64,000 nt of DNA from Rhodococcus sp. IEGM 1381 (GCF_030056795.1 NZ_JASHKQ010000001.1:1054001-1118000); one strand, 5' to 3'; counted from the stretch's first letter, positions 36,184-46,085 are shown. Numbers and translations are program-made. The notes: a model not told the origin generated them from the letters alone.

Positions 36184-36239
36184 AACACCCGTGCGCGAGC
36201 GTCACCGTCTTTCACGGCGACGTCTCGCGCACGGGCGTT
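36184..36239 (-). terminator. Long hairpin terminator after the lipoprotein gene
   Basis: A stem of 21 bp (36188-36208 with 36214-36235, one bulged T and one G-T pair) with a CTTTC loop lies just beyond the lipoprotein stop on the minus strand. Outer AAC/GTT bases can extend it. Confidence 0.8.
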
Positions 36240-36249
36240 CAGGAGATGA

Positions 36250-36939
36250 TTAGGCAGTGCTGACCGTGATGGTCGCAACGCCCACGAGCAGTCCCGGGGT
36301 GACAGCGTCGGTCTTGAACGTGTCGTTGAGCAGTCCGGCAGCAGTCTCCGAGATCTTCACCTGGGTGCCCTGCAGGATTGCGGTGTTGTCGGGTCCGGTC
36401 GCCAGCGGCTGCAGGGTGCGGCCGTCGAGATCGAACAGCACTGCGTCTGCGGCAGCTTCTGCGCCGTTGACGGATACGTCACCGGTGAGAACCGAAGTGC
36501 CCGGGTCGATGTCGAAGTTGGTGAGCTCGACAACGGTCTCGCCGGCGGTCAGCGACAAGCCGCTGCCGTCGTGCATGATCATGCCCTGGACGTAGGGATC
36601 CACGGTGCCGGGCTCCCAGTACTTGACGTCTCCGCCTGTGATCGGGAAGCGGATGGATCCGTCTGCGAGAGTTGCGGTACCGACTACGCCGGGCGTGAGG
36701 CCCAGGGTGGTCAGTGCGCCGAGGAAGCCGGGATCGAGAGCAACCGCGGTATCGACGCCGTTGCTGAGGTCGGGGACCTCGGCTGCGGGCTCGGGAGTGG
36801 CTTCGGTGGTGGCTGCCTCGGACGAAGCCGAAGACGTCTCGGTCGTGGTCGACGAGTCGTCGCTCGAGCATGCGGCAAGCGGGACAATAGTGAGTGCACC
36901 GATTGCGGTGGCGGCCAAAGCTTTACGAACAGTGAACAT
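36250..36939 (-). CDS. Exported lipoprotein, function unknown
   Basis: A 229-residue lipoprotein. The signal peptide MFTVRKALAATAIGAL ends in the lipobox VPLAAC, with the lipidated Cys at residue 24. A Ser/Thr/Glu-rich linker (25-60) follows, then a beta-rich domain with PGVVGTATLADGSIRFPITG and two more repeats of the theme strand-turn-DG. GGAAGG lies 10 bases before the ATG. A strong terminator follows, so it is monocistronic. It resembles Ser/Thr-rich lipoproteins with no assigned role in Rhodococcus. Confidence 0.85.
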   Translation of the reverse strand: MFTVRKALAATAIGALTIVPLAACSSDDSSTTTETSSASSEAATTEATPEPAAEVPDLSNGVDTAVALDPGFLGALTTLGLTPGVVGTATLADGSIRFPITGGDVKYWEPGTVDPYVQGMIMHDGSGLSLTAGETVVELTNFDIDPGTSVLTGDVSVNGAEAAADAVLFDLDGRTLQPLATGPDNTAILQGTQVKISETAAGLLNDTFKTDAVTPGLLVGVATITVSTA

Positions 36940-37100
36940 GTCGGTCAACCTTCCGTGCTCGTCTCTCGAGCGTTGTGGGTCATTCGGCGCTGCTTGCCGA
37001 GCGGATGGGTCACATCTCGATCCCTGCTGGGAGCGTGACAACCTGTTACCCGACAAACCGGACCGTCAAACCGGAAAGTTTCCGGAGGTTCATTGCAGGT

Positions 37101-38687
37101 TCAGCGCAGTATCAAATCCGCAGCCCGTTCCCCGATCACCACCGACGGCGCATGGGTGTGGCCGCGGATGATGCTCGGCATGATCGACGCATCGGCCACG
37201 CGAAGGCGGTCTACTCCCCGCACCCGAAGCGCGGAATCTACGACGCTGTCCTCGTCGTTGCCCATCCGGGCGGTGCCCACGGGGTGGTACAGAGTGTGCG
37301 CATTCTGCTCGAGGGCTTCGGTGAGCAGGTCCGCCGGGGAGATGTTCGACGCCACCCTGGGGCGGACGATGTCGCCCAGCTCTCCCTTCAGTGATGGGGT
37401 TTCCGAGATCGCGACGCAGGCCCGGAGCCCTTCGATCATGGCGCGTCGGTCGAGGCCGCCGGGGTCGCTGAGGTAGCGCGGTTCCACGATGGGCTTGGCC
37501 AGCGGATCGGCCGAGCGAAGGGTGATCTCGCCTCGGCTCTCAGGTTTGACGAGTACCGCGCCGATGACGGCGGCGTGCGAGTCCTGCCCGACGAGTCCCT
37601 CGTCGAAGAACGGTGCCGGTCCGAAGATGAGTTCCACGTCGGGCAGGGCGAGGTCTTCTCGGCTCTTGATGAATCCGTACGCCTCGGCGACGTTCGAGGT
37701 GAGCATGCCGCGACGGCGCGTGATGTAGTTGACCAACTCGGGGATCTTCTCGGCGTGGAAGAGGGAGTCCCTTTCGGTTTTCCAGCCGATGAGGGCCGCC
37801 AAGTGGTCGAGGAGGTTCTGCCCGACGCCCGGTGAGTGGTGCTGAACGGTGATGCCGTGCGACTTCAGCTGTTCCTGGTCGCCGATGCCCGAGAGCATGA
37901 GCAGCTGCGGGGTGTTGATCGCGCCACCGGAGAGGATCACTTCCTTGTGCGCGCGCACGGTGTGTACCTCGCCACCGGAGGTGTATTCGACACCGACTGC
38001 GGCAGTGCCCTCGAAGAGGACGCGATTGGCATGTGCCTCGGTGAGGACGGTGAGGTTCTTGCGCTTCTTCGCCGGTCGCAGGTAGGCATCCGCGGTGCTC
38101 CACCGTGCTCCGCGCTTCTGGTTGACCATCGTGCGGGTGAAGCCCTTGGGCTCGGGCAGGTTCGCGGTTTCCAGCGGATAGCCCGCTTCTTCGACGCCGT
38201 CGAGGAACGACGACGTCAGGTCGCGGGGGCTGCGCTGGTGGGAGACGATGAGTGGGCCGTCGGTGCCGGCGTCGAGTGCTGTTGTGCCCTCGATGTTCTC
38301 GATCTTGCGAAAGTATCCGACCAGGTTGCGAAACGACCACGAGTCGTCGGACACAGCCGCCCAATCGTCGTAGTCGGCGGCGAATCCGCGCACCCACATC
38401 ATGGCGTTCATCGACGACGAGCCGCCGAGCATCTTGCCGCGCGGCCAGTAGATGCTGCGATCTCGGAGCTCCGGCTGCGGTTCGGTCAGGTAATCCCAAT
38501 CCACCTCGCTACGAAAGAGCTTGGAGAACGCAGCCGGGATGTGGGCGAACTTGTTCTTGTCCTCGGGGCCTGCTTCGAGCAGGATCACCTCGTTGCGAGG
38601 GTCAGCGCTGAGGCGATTGGCCACCACTGCGCCGGCGGACCCTGCGCCCACCACGATGTAGTCGGCAGTTTTGTGCTGTGAGCTCAT
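37101..38687 (-). CDS. GMC-family FAD oxidoreductase (choline/alcohol dehydrogenase-like)
   Basis: A 528-residue flavoprotein oxidising an alcohol to an aldehyde. The FAD fold YIVVGAGSAGAVVANRLS is at about 9-26, GMC signature 1 is WPRGKMLGGSSSMNAMMWVR and signature 2 is GGAINTPQLLMLSGIG. The C-terminal catalytic His is in LYHPVGTARMG, and HTHAPSVVIGERAA closes the fold. The ATG follows AAGGAC. It starts 34 bases after the aldehyde dehydrogenase gene on the same strand; together they would take an alcohol to an acid. Choline is one candidate, but no betaine-specific neighbour is present. Confidence 0.9.
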   Translation of the reverse strand: MSSQHKTADYIVVGAGSAGAVVANRLSADPRNEVILLEAGPEDKNKFAHIPAAFSKLFRSEVDWDYLTEPQPELRDRSIYWPRGKMLGGSSSMNAMMWVRGFAADYDDWAAVSDDSWSFRNLVGYFRKIENIEGTTALDAGTDGPLIVSHQRSPRDLTSSFLDGVEEAGYPLETANLPEPKGFTRTMVNQKRGARWSTADAYLRPAKKRKNLTVLTEAHANRVLFEGTAAVGVEYTSGGEVHTVRAHKEVILSGGAINTPQLLMLSGIGDQEQLKSHGITVQHHSPGVGQNLLDHLAALIGWKTERDSLFHAEKIPELVNYITRRRGMLTSNVAEAYGFIKSREDLALPDVELIFGPAPFFDEGLVGQDSHAAVIGAVLVKPESRGEITLRSADPLAKPIVEPRYLSDPGGLDRRAMIEGLRACVAISETPSLKGELGDIVRPRVASNISPADLLTEALEQNAHTLYHPVGTARMGNDEDSVVDSALRVRGVDRLRVADASIMPSIIRGHTHAPSVVIGERAADLILR

Positions 38688-38721
38688 GTTTGTCCTTGAA
38701 GTCGGTGCGGGCGCAGAGGTG

Positions 38722-40470
38722 TCAGCCGCGCAGGGCAGAGGCGAATACCGCAGGCAGTTTGGACCAGGACGGCGCACCTGCGAATGCAGTGAGCAATTTG
38801 CCGGTCGACGCTGCGGTCTTGTTGGTGACGAACCACGGTGGTTTCGGGGAGATGGAGAGTTCCCCGTTGATCAGTGAACGCGACAGGGGACGGAATGGGC
38901 CGCGCACCACTGTTCTCTCGGCGCCGTCGATCAGCAATGCGTTGTGCACGATGCCGATTCCGCTCTGCACGTCGTCGATGGTGTGACCGGGGTAGGCACC
39001 CCAGGTGGCCGTCGCGGTGAGGAATCCGAGCGCCGTCCAGGCGTTCACGGCGATGGTGCCGTAGCGCAGTTCGGCGAGCATGGTGTCGAACTTCTCGCCG
39101 AGTCCTTTGATGGTGGCGGGGGTGCCGATGATGTTGATACCGAGGGTGCCGGTGAATTCCTCGTTCGCGGCCTGCACGGCTTTGGCAGCGAATGCAGCAC
39201 CGCTGTAAGGCAATTCGATGACGCCCATGACCGGCGCGAAGTACTCGGTTTGCAGCAGGGGTGCGTATTCACCGGGGTTCAGATCGGTGATGAGCACGCG
39301 GCCACCACCGTCGCCCAGTCGTTCCGCGGCCGGGTAGGTGGCGGTGGCGTCGGACACCCTCCGGTCGCTGCCGGGGTAGTAGGGGGTACGTGCCGGTGCG
39401 CGGTCGAGTGCCGCCCGCAGAGCGGCGACGAATTCGTCGCGCTGCTTCCATTCGGACGACAGCACAACGACCTGTGACGCCACACAGTTGTACCCACTGT
39501 TGTGCAGGCGTTGGGTGGCAACGTGTTCGGCCTGGAACAAGATGTCGGCGCGGCTCCATTCACCCGGTAGCACGATGGTGGGCGAGACGCCGCCGAGTTC
39601 ACTGGAGATGTCCTTGGTGAGAATCGGGTCGTTCGCGGCCTTGCGGGCCGCGCCGTCGTTGCCCGTACCGAACACGATCGCGTCGTGCGTGAGGGAACTT
39701 CCGGTCATGTGCACGTGGTCGACGCGATCGTGCCGAACCAGATAGGTGCCCACATCGGCTCCGCCGGTGAGCAGGCGCAGTGCGCCGATGTCGACGAGGG
39801 GTGCGAGCACCTTCTCGAACACCGGCAGCAGTGGATCCATGATGGGGTTCAGCTTCAGTGCGACCACCCGGTTGAACGCGAGCAACTCGTACAGGGCGTC
39901 GAGCGGGGCGATCGAGGTGATGTTGCCTGCGCCGAGTACCACTCCGATGCCCGCGGTGTGGGCGGGATCGAGTTGGGCGAGCCCCGCTGTGCGCTGTGCG
40001 GTCGCACGATCGATTCCGGGCTTCAGCCATACCTCGCCGGTGAACCCGTTGAGCAGCAGGCGGTCGAAGATGTTGAGCGGCAGCACCGACACCGTCGTCC
40101 GCCCGCCGGGTGCCGTCCCGAACTTCACATCGGCCAGCGGACTGGTTCCCGCTTCCAGAGCCGTGAGTGTGTGGGTGAGCGCCCCGAGTGCGCCGAGGAA
40201 GGAGTACGGGCCGGACAGCCATTCCTCGCCGACGAGGCTGGACGAGCTGTCGAGTCCCTTGATCGACGAGGCCGCTGTCACCCATTCCTGGGCGTGAGTC
40301 GACGTCAGCGCGTGCATGCGTTCGAGCAGTGCCCGCCGATCGGCCAGGGTGAGCTGTCCCCAGTTCTTCTCACCTTGCGACAGATCGGTGAGAGCAGCAT
40401 CGACGGCTGGCTGGGAGTCGAAGCCAGTGGTCGGGACGGGGTGCAGGTGCGGGGTGGCTTCGCTGGTCAA
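38722..40470 (-). CDS. Aldehyde dehydrogenase family protein
   Basis: A 582-residue NAD(P)-dependent aldehyde dehydrogenase-like enzyme, longer than the usual 480-500. The catalytic Glu lies in SSELGGVSPTIVLPG and the catalytic Cys in HNSGYNCVASQVVVL, with VHMTGSSLTHDAIVFG in the cofactor region. The C-terminal extension (from about 510) is unusual. The start is a TTG with GGAG 9 bases upstream; no ATG or GTG gives a better N-terminus. It is the first gene of an operon with the GMC oxidoreductase and is divergent from the PucR regulator. Confidence 0.87.
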   Translation of the reverse strand: MTSEATPHLHPVPTTGFDSQPAVDAALTDLSQGEKNWGQLTLADRRALLERMHALTSTHAQEWVTAASSIKGLDSSSSLVGEEWLSGPYSFLGALGALTHTLTALEAGTSPLADVKFGTAPGGRTTVSVLPLNIFDRLLLNGFTGEVWLKPGIDRATAQRTAGLAQLDPAHTAGIGVVLGAGNITSIAPLDALYELLAFNRVVALKLNPIMDPLLPVFEKVLAPLVDIGALRLLTGGADVGTYLVRHDRVDHVHMTGSSLTHDAIVFGTGNDGAARKAANDPILTKDISSELGGVSPTIVLPGEWSRADILFQAEHVATQRLHNSGYNCVASQVVVLSSEWKQRDEFVAALRAALDRAPARTPYYPGSDRRVSDATATYPAAERLGDGGGRVLITDLNPGEYAPLLQTEYFAPVMGVIELPYSGAAFAAKAVQAANEEFTGTLGINIIGTPATIKGLGEKFDTMLAELRYGTIAVNAWTALGFLTATATWGAYPGHTIDDVQSGIGIVHNALLIDGAERTVVRGPFRPLSRSLINGELSISPKPPWFVTNKTAASTGKLLTAFAGAPSWSKLPAVFASALRG

Positions 40471-40576
40471 CTTCTCGGCTCCAGTCGTTGTTCGGATACA
40501 CGGCGTCGAGTGTGATTGTCGTCGCGTTCGTGGCGCGGACGCTATGGGCCACCGCTCTCAATCGAGACCCACCGTT

Positions 40577-40590
40577 TGTGCCGTCGCACA
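40577..40590. promoter_or_regulatory. Palindrome in the aldehyde dehydrogenase/PucR divergent region
   Basis: TGTGC-CGTC-GCACA is a perfect 5-bp inverted repeat 46 bases before the pucR-type ATG. It could bind the regulator; this is inferred from position only. Confidence 0.35.
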
Positions 40591-40635
40591 GTTGAGGTGT
40601 GGCGTGGCTTACACAGGTGCGGCTACTGTTCTGTC

Positions 40636-41814
40636 ATGACCGCGACCGAGCTCGATGTGCATCCGTCACCGACCGATCTGGCCGCGACGATGCTCGACAG
40701 CGTCGACGATCTCGCCGGCGAACTGGTGCGTCGGATCCTGGGGGCCGAGCATGCATACCTCGAATCGACGCTGCTCACCCCCGAGCAGCTGTACGAGGCG
40801 GCGCGGAGCAATCTGGCGTCGATGCTGGGCAAGCTGTCCGGTCGCGCGCCCATGCGGCTCGAGTCGGCACAGGCCGCAGGTCGACTCAAGGCCGAGCAGG
40901 GGGTACCGCTGGCAGCGTTGCTGCACGCCTTCCGGCTCGGCGGCAGGTTGGTCTGGGACGAGTTGATGCAGCGCTCGGACGGCCGGGCGAGTCACGCACT
41001 TCTCGACATGGCCGCACAGGTGTGGGCTTTGGTCGACGTGTATTCCGACGAGGCTGCGGAGGCCTATCGGCAGAGCGCAGACATGCGTGCCCGCGAGAGT
41101 GCCGAGGCCCGCGGCCGACTCATTCGGGTGCTCTTCGCCGATCACACGGCGAACCCGTCTGCGGCTGCTGATGCGCTGCGCGCATTTCGCATTCCCGACC
41201 ACGGTTACTTCGCAGTGGTCTCGCAGGAGCCATTGACCACGGCCGTGGGAGTGGACGGGTTGATCGCGCGACTTCGCGCGGCCGGCACCGAGTCCGTGTG
41301 GGATGCCGAGGTCGACGGCAGTGTCGGGTTGATGTGCGCTGCAACGGAATCGGAGATCGATTCCGCGCTGGTGACGCTGAGCGAATTGTGTGCGGGGCGG
41401 GTCGGGGTGAGTTCGGTCTTTCGGTCTCCGTCGGGTATCGGTGACGCTGTGGGCCAGGCGCGATTGGCGAGGTCCTGTAGCCCTGCCGAGTCGACGCCGG
41501 TGCGGTACGACTCCGTACCGGTGCCGCTGTTGTTGGTCCGCGATCCCAAGTCGGGTCGCATCGCCTCGCGTCAGATCCTCGGCAATCTACTGGCGTTGCC
41601 TCGCGCCGAGCGGCAGAGCCTGCTGGCCACACTCGACGCGTGGTTCTCGTGCGGCGGATCCACCAAGGTTGCTGCCGAATCGCTGCACTATCACCGCAAT
41701 ACGGTGTTGTATCGGTTACGCCGCATTGCCGAGCTGACCGGCCGAGATTTTCGTGATCCCGTTCAGGCCGCAGAACTGTACGTCGGACTCAGAGCGCATC
41801 AACTGCTCACCTGA
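40636..41814 (+). CDS. PucR-family transcriptional regulator
   Basis: A 392-residue regulator. Residues about 1-160 form an all-helical sensor-like region ([20 protein letters not shown]). A middle GGDEF-like fold without catalytic motif follows. The C-terminal PucR HTH runs from about 335: [19 protein letters not shown], then [20 protein letters not shown]. The ATG lies 6 bases after TACTGT, so the transcript may be leaderless. It is divergent from the ALDH-GMC operon, which it probably controls, activating on an alcohol or amine substrate. Confidence 0.9.
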   Translation: MTATELDVHPSPTDLAATMLDSVDDLAGELVRRILGAEHAYLESTLLTPEQLYEAARSNLASMLGKLSGRAPMRLESAQAAGRLKAEQGVPLAALLHAFRLGGRLVWDELMQRSDGRASHALLDMAAQVWALVDVYSDEAAEAYRQSADMRARESAEARGRLIRVLFADHTANPSAAADALRAFRIPDHGYFAVVSQEPLTTAVGVDGLIARLRAAGTESVWDAEVDGSVGLMCAATESEIDSALVTLSELCAGRVGVSSVFRSPSGIGDAVGQARLARSCSPAESTPVRYDSVPVPLLLVRDPKSGRIASRQILGNLLALPRAERQSLLATLDAWFSCGGSTKVAAESLHYHRNTVLYRLRRIAELTGRDFRDPVQAAELYVGLRAHQLLT

Positions 41815-41818
41815 CACA

Positions 41819-42808
41819 TCAATTGTTGGCAAGCACCACGTCGAGGATTCCGGATCCCAGCGGTACCGGGACGCACGTCGGGGGGCGTGCGTTCGCCGGA
41901 TCCAGGGCGTTGAGCGCCAAGCGCAGTGCAGTGGGATCGTAGGTGAACGTGAAGTGCGCTACCTCGGTGTCGGGGCACACGTCCTGCACCACGATGTTCC
42001 GGGCTCCGGGATCCCGAAGTAGCGCGTTGGTATACGGCTGAATCACTTCGTCGACTCTGGTTGCGATGGACGTGTACCCGACGCCGGGCACGGTGTCGCC
42101 GCCTGCATTGAGGCGATCGAGAAAGTCGGATCCGGCCATCAGTTGCGTCAGCCCGGGTCCGAATTCGCCTGCCACCAGACTGGTTGCACCGGGCACAGCC
42201 TGCACGACGGGGGTGGTTCCGTACATAGTGCCGCCGTAGGTCGGCGATGCTATTCCCACCCAGCGACGGACCATGGCGTCACCGCCGAGTCGATTGACGA
42301 AGTATCGTGCGACCGCCGCACCCTGTGAGTAACCGACCACATCGACCGCTTCGGCCCCGGTCGCGTCCAGGATGGACTCGGTCATCGATTTCAGTTGTAC
42401 CGCACTGTCTTCGATGGCCCCGTAGCCGTTGCTCGTGCCGTCGGGAGATGCACCGTAGTTGATGGCGAACACGCAGAATCCGGCTGCTCGGAGTATGGGG
42501 GAGAAGCCGGCCCAATCGGAGTATGCGGTGGAGTCGGTGTCGTGCACCAGAACGACGGGATCGGGGTGCTCTGCGGTGGGTGTGCAGCTCATGTCGTTCG
42601 ACCCGGGCGGGGCGGCGTCGCGGTTGGTTGCCGCATAGCGGATGGCGTCGGCGTGATCGGGTTGCTCGGGCGCAGCCGCGATGGGCAGCAGCGGAGTCGC
42701 ACCGGCGGTCGGTGCAGCGATGGCGACAGCAGCAGCAGCGATGACGAGGGTGATCAGACTCTGGCGTGGTCTGCGCATGCATAGACGGTATTCCTGAAGT
42801 TGTGACAT
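41819..42808 (-). CDS. Secreted triacylglycerol lipase/esterase
   Basis: An exported alpha/beta-hydrolase of 329 residues (319 if the ATG at 42778 is used, which gives a more typical signal peptide MRRPRQSLITLVIAAAAVAI). After cleavage near PTAGA the mature protein has VVLVHDTDSTAYSDW (oxyanion region) and VDVVGYSQGAAVARYF, the GxSxG nucleophile elbow with Ser 161 (long numbering). The catalytic His is probably in EVAHFTFTYDP. Several Cys suggest disulfides. The pattern fits Lipase_2/EstA-type actinobacterial lipases. It converges on the PucR gene with a 4-base gap. Confidence 0.88.
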   Translation of the reverse strand: MSQLQEYRLCMRRPRQSLITLVIAAAAVAIAAPTAGATPLLPIAAAPEQPDHADAIRYAATNRDAAPPGSNDMSCTPTAEHPDPVVLVHDTDSTAYSDWAGFSPILRAAGFCVFAINYGASPDGTSNGYGAIEDSAVQLKSMTESILDATGAEAVDVVGYSQGAAVARYFVNRLGGDAMVRRWVGIASPTYGGTMYGTTPVVQAVPGATSLVAGEFGPGLTQLMAGSDFLDRLNAGGDTVPGVGYTSIATRVDEVIQPYTNALLRDPGARNIVVQDVCPDTEVAHFTFTYDPTALRLALNALDPANARPPTCVPVPLGSGILDVVLANN

Positions 42809-42901
42809 GTCCCTACGAGAAACGCATTCGACCAGTAAAAGTCATAGTAATTGTTCTGCTACAAAGAACCGAGCGAAAAGAAGAGAAGTGATCGACGCAC
42901 G

Positions 42902-42934
42902 ACGAGGGGCCCAGCCGATGCGGCTGGGCCCCTC
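42902..42934 (-). terminator. Terminator of the GH16 gene
   Basis: A perfect 14-bp GC-rich stem (42902-42915 with 42921-42934) with a GATGC loop, 25 bases beyond the GH16 stop. Confidence 0.85.
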
Positions 42935-42959
42935 GATCGATAATGAGCTGATCTGCAGG

Positions 42960-43811
42960 TCAGAGGCGACTGACGCGCAACCAGTCGACGCTCATGGTCT
43001 GTGGGTAGGGCGTGCTGTCGGGGGTTTTACCCACCCAGTTGTTGCCCACGGCTACGTTGAGCAGAATGTAATGCGGCCAGGCGCCCGAGAATGCCTTCCA
43101 ATTGCCACCTTTCGCCTCGTATTGGGCTTGATTCAGGGAGTATCGCGCAATACCGTCCACGAACCAGGTGATGCTGGTCGGCAGCCAGTCGATTCGGTAG
43201 GTGTGAAATCCATTCCCGACGGGACCCATGCCTCCGCCGGCTTTGACGTCCTGACCCGAATTCCATGCCGACGGGCCGTGCAGATTGAACGACGGCCCGT
43301 TCAAACCGGGAATTTCGACCGCATCTATCTCGCCTTGGCTGGGCCATGAGTATTCACCGCCGGGTTGCAGGCCGAGGGTCCAGAATGCGGGCAACAAACC
43401 CTGCGCGCTCGGCATTTTGATCGACGCTTCGATGCGTACCGGCGGTGTTGCCGACTGCTTGTACATGCTGACCACACGGGCGCTGGTGAAGTTGTTCGGT
43501 GCCCCCTTGCCGTCCGGCGTATTTTCGCGTCGCGCGGTGATGTTCAGGGCCCCATTGAACTGGTTCGCATTGTTCCAAGAGTCCGTATAATACTGCTGCT
43601 CACCGGAACTCGCGCCCCACCGGCCGGTCTGGAACCCCCACTTCGAGGGGTCCGGTCCACCATAGCCGTTGAACTGATCTTCCCATAGAACGGTGCCCGG
43701 CCCGCCTTGGGTTCTCGGGGGTGCGGTGAGTGCGGGAGCGGCGGTGGCCGACGATGCGGCAACGGCAATCGTCGTCAGAGTGACCGCAGCAATGGTCAAT
43801 AGTGATCGCAT
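42960..43811 (-). CDS. Secreted GH16 endo-beta-glucanase
   Basis: A 283-residue exported glycoside hydrolase. The signal peptide (MRSLLTIAAVTLTTIAVAAS) ends near TAAPA. The GH16 catalytic motif E-x-D-x-x-E is intact as GEIDAVEIPG with Glu161, Asp163 and Glu166. Aromatic substrate-cleft segments include PAFWTLGLQPGGEYSWP and TYRIDWLPTSITWFVDG. Likely substrates are beta-1,3- or mixed-linkage glucans of plant or fungal origin. AGGAA lies 11 bases before the ATG. A perfect terminator follows, so it stands alone. Confidence 0.93.
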   Translation of the reverse strand: MRSLLTIAAVTLTTIAVAASSATAAPALTAPPRTQGGPGTVLWEDQFNGYGGPDPSKWGFQTGRWGASSGEQQYYTDSWNNANQFNGALNITARRENTPDGKGAPNNFTSARVVSMYKQSATPPVRIEASIKMPSAQGLLPAFWTLGLQPGGEYSWPSQGEIDAVEIPGLNGPSFNLHGPSAWNSGQDVKAGGGMGPVGNGFHTYRIDWLPTSITWFVDGIARYSLNQAQYEAKGGNWKAFSGAWPHYILLNVAVGNNWVGKTPDSTPYPQTMSVDWLRVSRL

Positions 43812-44080
43812 GAGGGGATTCCTGTCAGGTCATTTGTCGTGTGAACGAACGTCGACATTCGATTTCTAGCACGCCGAAGAAGGCGGAAGAAGACTCTTCT
43901 GAAATGCAGGAATTCTTGCGAATACAATGAATGAATTCGCATATGCTTTCGGTCTTTTGTGGGGATACCGACTGATCGACCCGATGGTCGGTTTGTTTCA
44001 GGAGTGAATGCAGTGACTCGGGATAGTCGGTGAGTTCAGGGATGCGTACGAGCCGGGGGTGAGGCCGAAGAGTCGGTCCG

Positions 44081-44154
44081 TGGAGCCGGTGACGGGAATC
44101 GAACCCGCCTCTCAACCTTGGGAAGGTCGCGTTCTACCAATGAACTACACCGGC
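44081..44154 (-). tRNA. tRNA-Gly (CCC anticodon)
   Basis: The minus strand folds as a full cloverleaf: a 7-bp acceptor GCCGGTG with CACCGGC, D-arm GTTCATTGGTAGAAC, anticodon stem CGACC/GGTTG around loop TTCCCAA (anticodon CCC), and T-arm GCGGGTTCGATTCCCGT. The 3' CCA is encoded, with T as discriminator. The gene sits alone, 32 bases downstream of the GGDEF-EAL gene on the same strand. Confidence 0.95.
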
Positions 44155-44186
44155 TTGGTGCTGCGGTGTTCAGGTTAGCAGGGTGC

Positions 44187-45968
44187 TCAGACGTCGATTC
44201 GCTCACCGTGCAGCAGGATCAGGGCGTCCTCGGCGGCTATCGGTTTGGAGAACAGGTATCCCTGCGCGCGAATGCAGCCCAGTTCTATGAGGGTGTTTCT
44301 GGCGCTCTGTGTTTCGACGCCTTCGGCGATGATGCTGAGCCCGAACGCGTCGGCGAGTCCGATGATGGACTGGACGATGGCGAGGTCGCCGGTGGTTCCG
44401 TTGCCGAGTTCGGTGACGAAGGCGCGATCGATCTTGAGCGCGTCGACGGGCAGTTCCTTCAGGTGCGACAGTGAGCTGTATCCGGTACCGAAATCGTCGA
44501 TGGCTACTTGCACGCCGAGTTCGCGAAGTTCGCGAAGTGTCACGCGAGTGCGTGAAAGATCCTGCACCACCGCCACTTCGGTGATCTCGAGGCAGAGGTT
44601 GGGGCCTGCAATCGAGAACTCTTCCAGTGCTCTGGCTACTGCGCCGACGAAACCGTTGGTGACGAGTTGGACCGGCGATATGTTGACGCGCATCGAGATG
44701 TCGAGTTCGGGGATGTCGCGCTGCCAGTCGGCCAGCGTGCGGCAGGCATGTTCGAGAACCCAGCGACCGAGTTCGCCCGCGAGGTTCGTCTCCTCGGCGA
44801 CCGGGATGAACGCGGACGGGGGTAACAGTCCACGGGTGGGGTGTTGCCATCGAACCAAGGCTTCGACTGCGGTGATCCGTCCCGAGACGAGGTCCACCTC
44901 GGGCTGAAAATGCAGAATCAACGAGTCGCCTGCGATGGCGTCACGCAGGTGGATCTCGACGTCGTTGCGTAGTTCGGAATCGGCATGCATTTCGTCGGTG
45001 AACAGAGCGATGTCATGACCGCCAGCGCGTTTGGCAACCAATGCTGCTCGGTCTGCCTGTCGCAGCAATGATTCCGCGGTGTGCCGGCCGGGTTGGCCGA
45101 AGGCGATGCCGATGCTCGCTGTGCGGCTTATCCGTTCGACACCGAGGGTGACGGGTGCACCGATGGCATCGGCGATGACTTCGGCGTGGTGTGTCGCGAC
45201 GCGGGCCGAGCACGGTCCGGCGAGTACGACGACGAATTCGTCGCCGCCCAGACGCGCGACGATTCCGGCCGAATCACCGACGAAGCTGTGCAGTCGATCG
45301 GCGATGGTCTCGAGGAAGTGGTCGCCGGCGAGATGCCCGAGAAAGTCGTTCAGTGCCTTGAGCCGATCGAGGTCGATGTGCATCACCGCGACGGGGCCGG
45401 GCATGGACGGGTCGAGTCGTTCGCGGAGGTGCTGGGCGAGAGCTGTGCGGTTCGGCAGTGAGGTCAGCTGGTCGTGCAGTGCCGCGAATCGCAGTTGTTC
45501 CTCGGCGATCACTCGTGCCTGTAGTTGCGAGAGCAGTGCCGCAATTGCCTTGAGAGCGTTGAGCTCTACCTCGGACCAGGAGCGGTCGCCGATCTTGATC
45601 AGGCCGAGGATGCCGATGGTTCGTTCCGCGTGCAGCAGCGGCACCACGGCCATCGACGTCGCGGAGAATCCCGATCCCTGCTCGACGCGTCGGCGATAGC
45701 CTTCCTGTTGCTGGCCCGGCCGAAACACTGCCGGTTCGGTCAGTGTTTCGGCCAGTGCGAACACCGAATCGGCGTCGTCGAATTTCACGACGGCCAGCGG
45801 ATCCGGATCGGGCTTACTCAATCGTGGGGGCCATTCCGCGCTGAGCACAGTGGCTCTGGCCTCGAAATCGTTGTGCCTGAGGAAACTGAAGTCGATACCG
45901 AGGTGGTCCACGAGTCGCCTCAGCACGGATTCGTACGCCTCGCGCACCGTCGCCGCATCGACACCCAT
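44187..45968 (-). CDS. GAF-GGDEF-EAL cyclic-di-GMP synthase/phosphodiesterase (Rv1354c-like)
   Basis: A 593-residue bifunctional-type signalling protein. An N-terminal GAF-like sensor (about 10-155) precedes a GGDEF domain with DQLTSLPNRTALAQHL and RLGGDEFVVVLAG intact, and an EAL domain with VEALVRWQHP, DDFGTGYSSLSHLKELPVD and KIDRAFV. Both activities therefore look possible. The ATG at 45968 may be internal: the frame is open upstream and LEHTRTLEVLV continues the GAF-like helix, but the only candidate start there is a CTG at 46022 after GGGAGCGGGG. It follows the MoeY-like gene on the same strand, as Rv1354c follows Rv1355c. Confidence 0.92.
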   Translation of the reverse strand: MGVDAATVREAYESVLRRLVDHLGIDFSFLRHNDFEARATVLSAEWPPRLSKPDPDPLAVVKFDDADSVFALAETLTEPAVFRPGQQQEGYRRRVEQGSGFSATSMAVVPLLHAERTIGILGLIKIGDRSWSEVELNALKAIAALLSQLQARVIAEEQLRFAALHDQLTSLPNRTALAQHLRERLDPSMPGPVAVMHIDLDRLKALNDFLGHLAGDHFLETIADRLHSFVGDSAGIVARLGGDEFVVVLAGPCSARVATHHAEVIADAIGAPVTLGVERISRTASIGIAFGQPGRHTAESLLRQADRAALVAKRAGGHDIALFTDEMHADSELRNDVEIHLRDAIAGDSLILHFQPEVDLVSGRITAVEALVRWQHPTRGLLPPSAFIPVAEETNLAGELGRWVLEHACRTLADWQRDIPELDISMRVNISPVQLVTNGFVGAVARALEEFSIAGPNLCLEITEVAVVQDLSRTRVTLRELRELGVQVAIDDFGTGYSSLSHLKELPVDALKIDRAFVTELGNGTTGDLAIVQSIIGLADAFGLSIIAEGVETQSARNTLIELGCIRAQGYLFSKPIAAEDALILLHGERIDV

Positions 45969-46085
45969 GAGTTCGGTTGCGACGCCGGTGACGAGAACCT
46001 CGAGCGTCCGTGTGTGCTCCAGTGCCCCGCTCCCGCCTCTTCGCAGACGCAGTGCAGGACTGTTCCCTCTGGTCTTTGCCGGACT

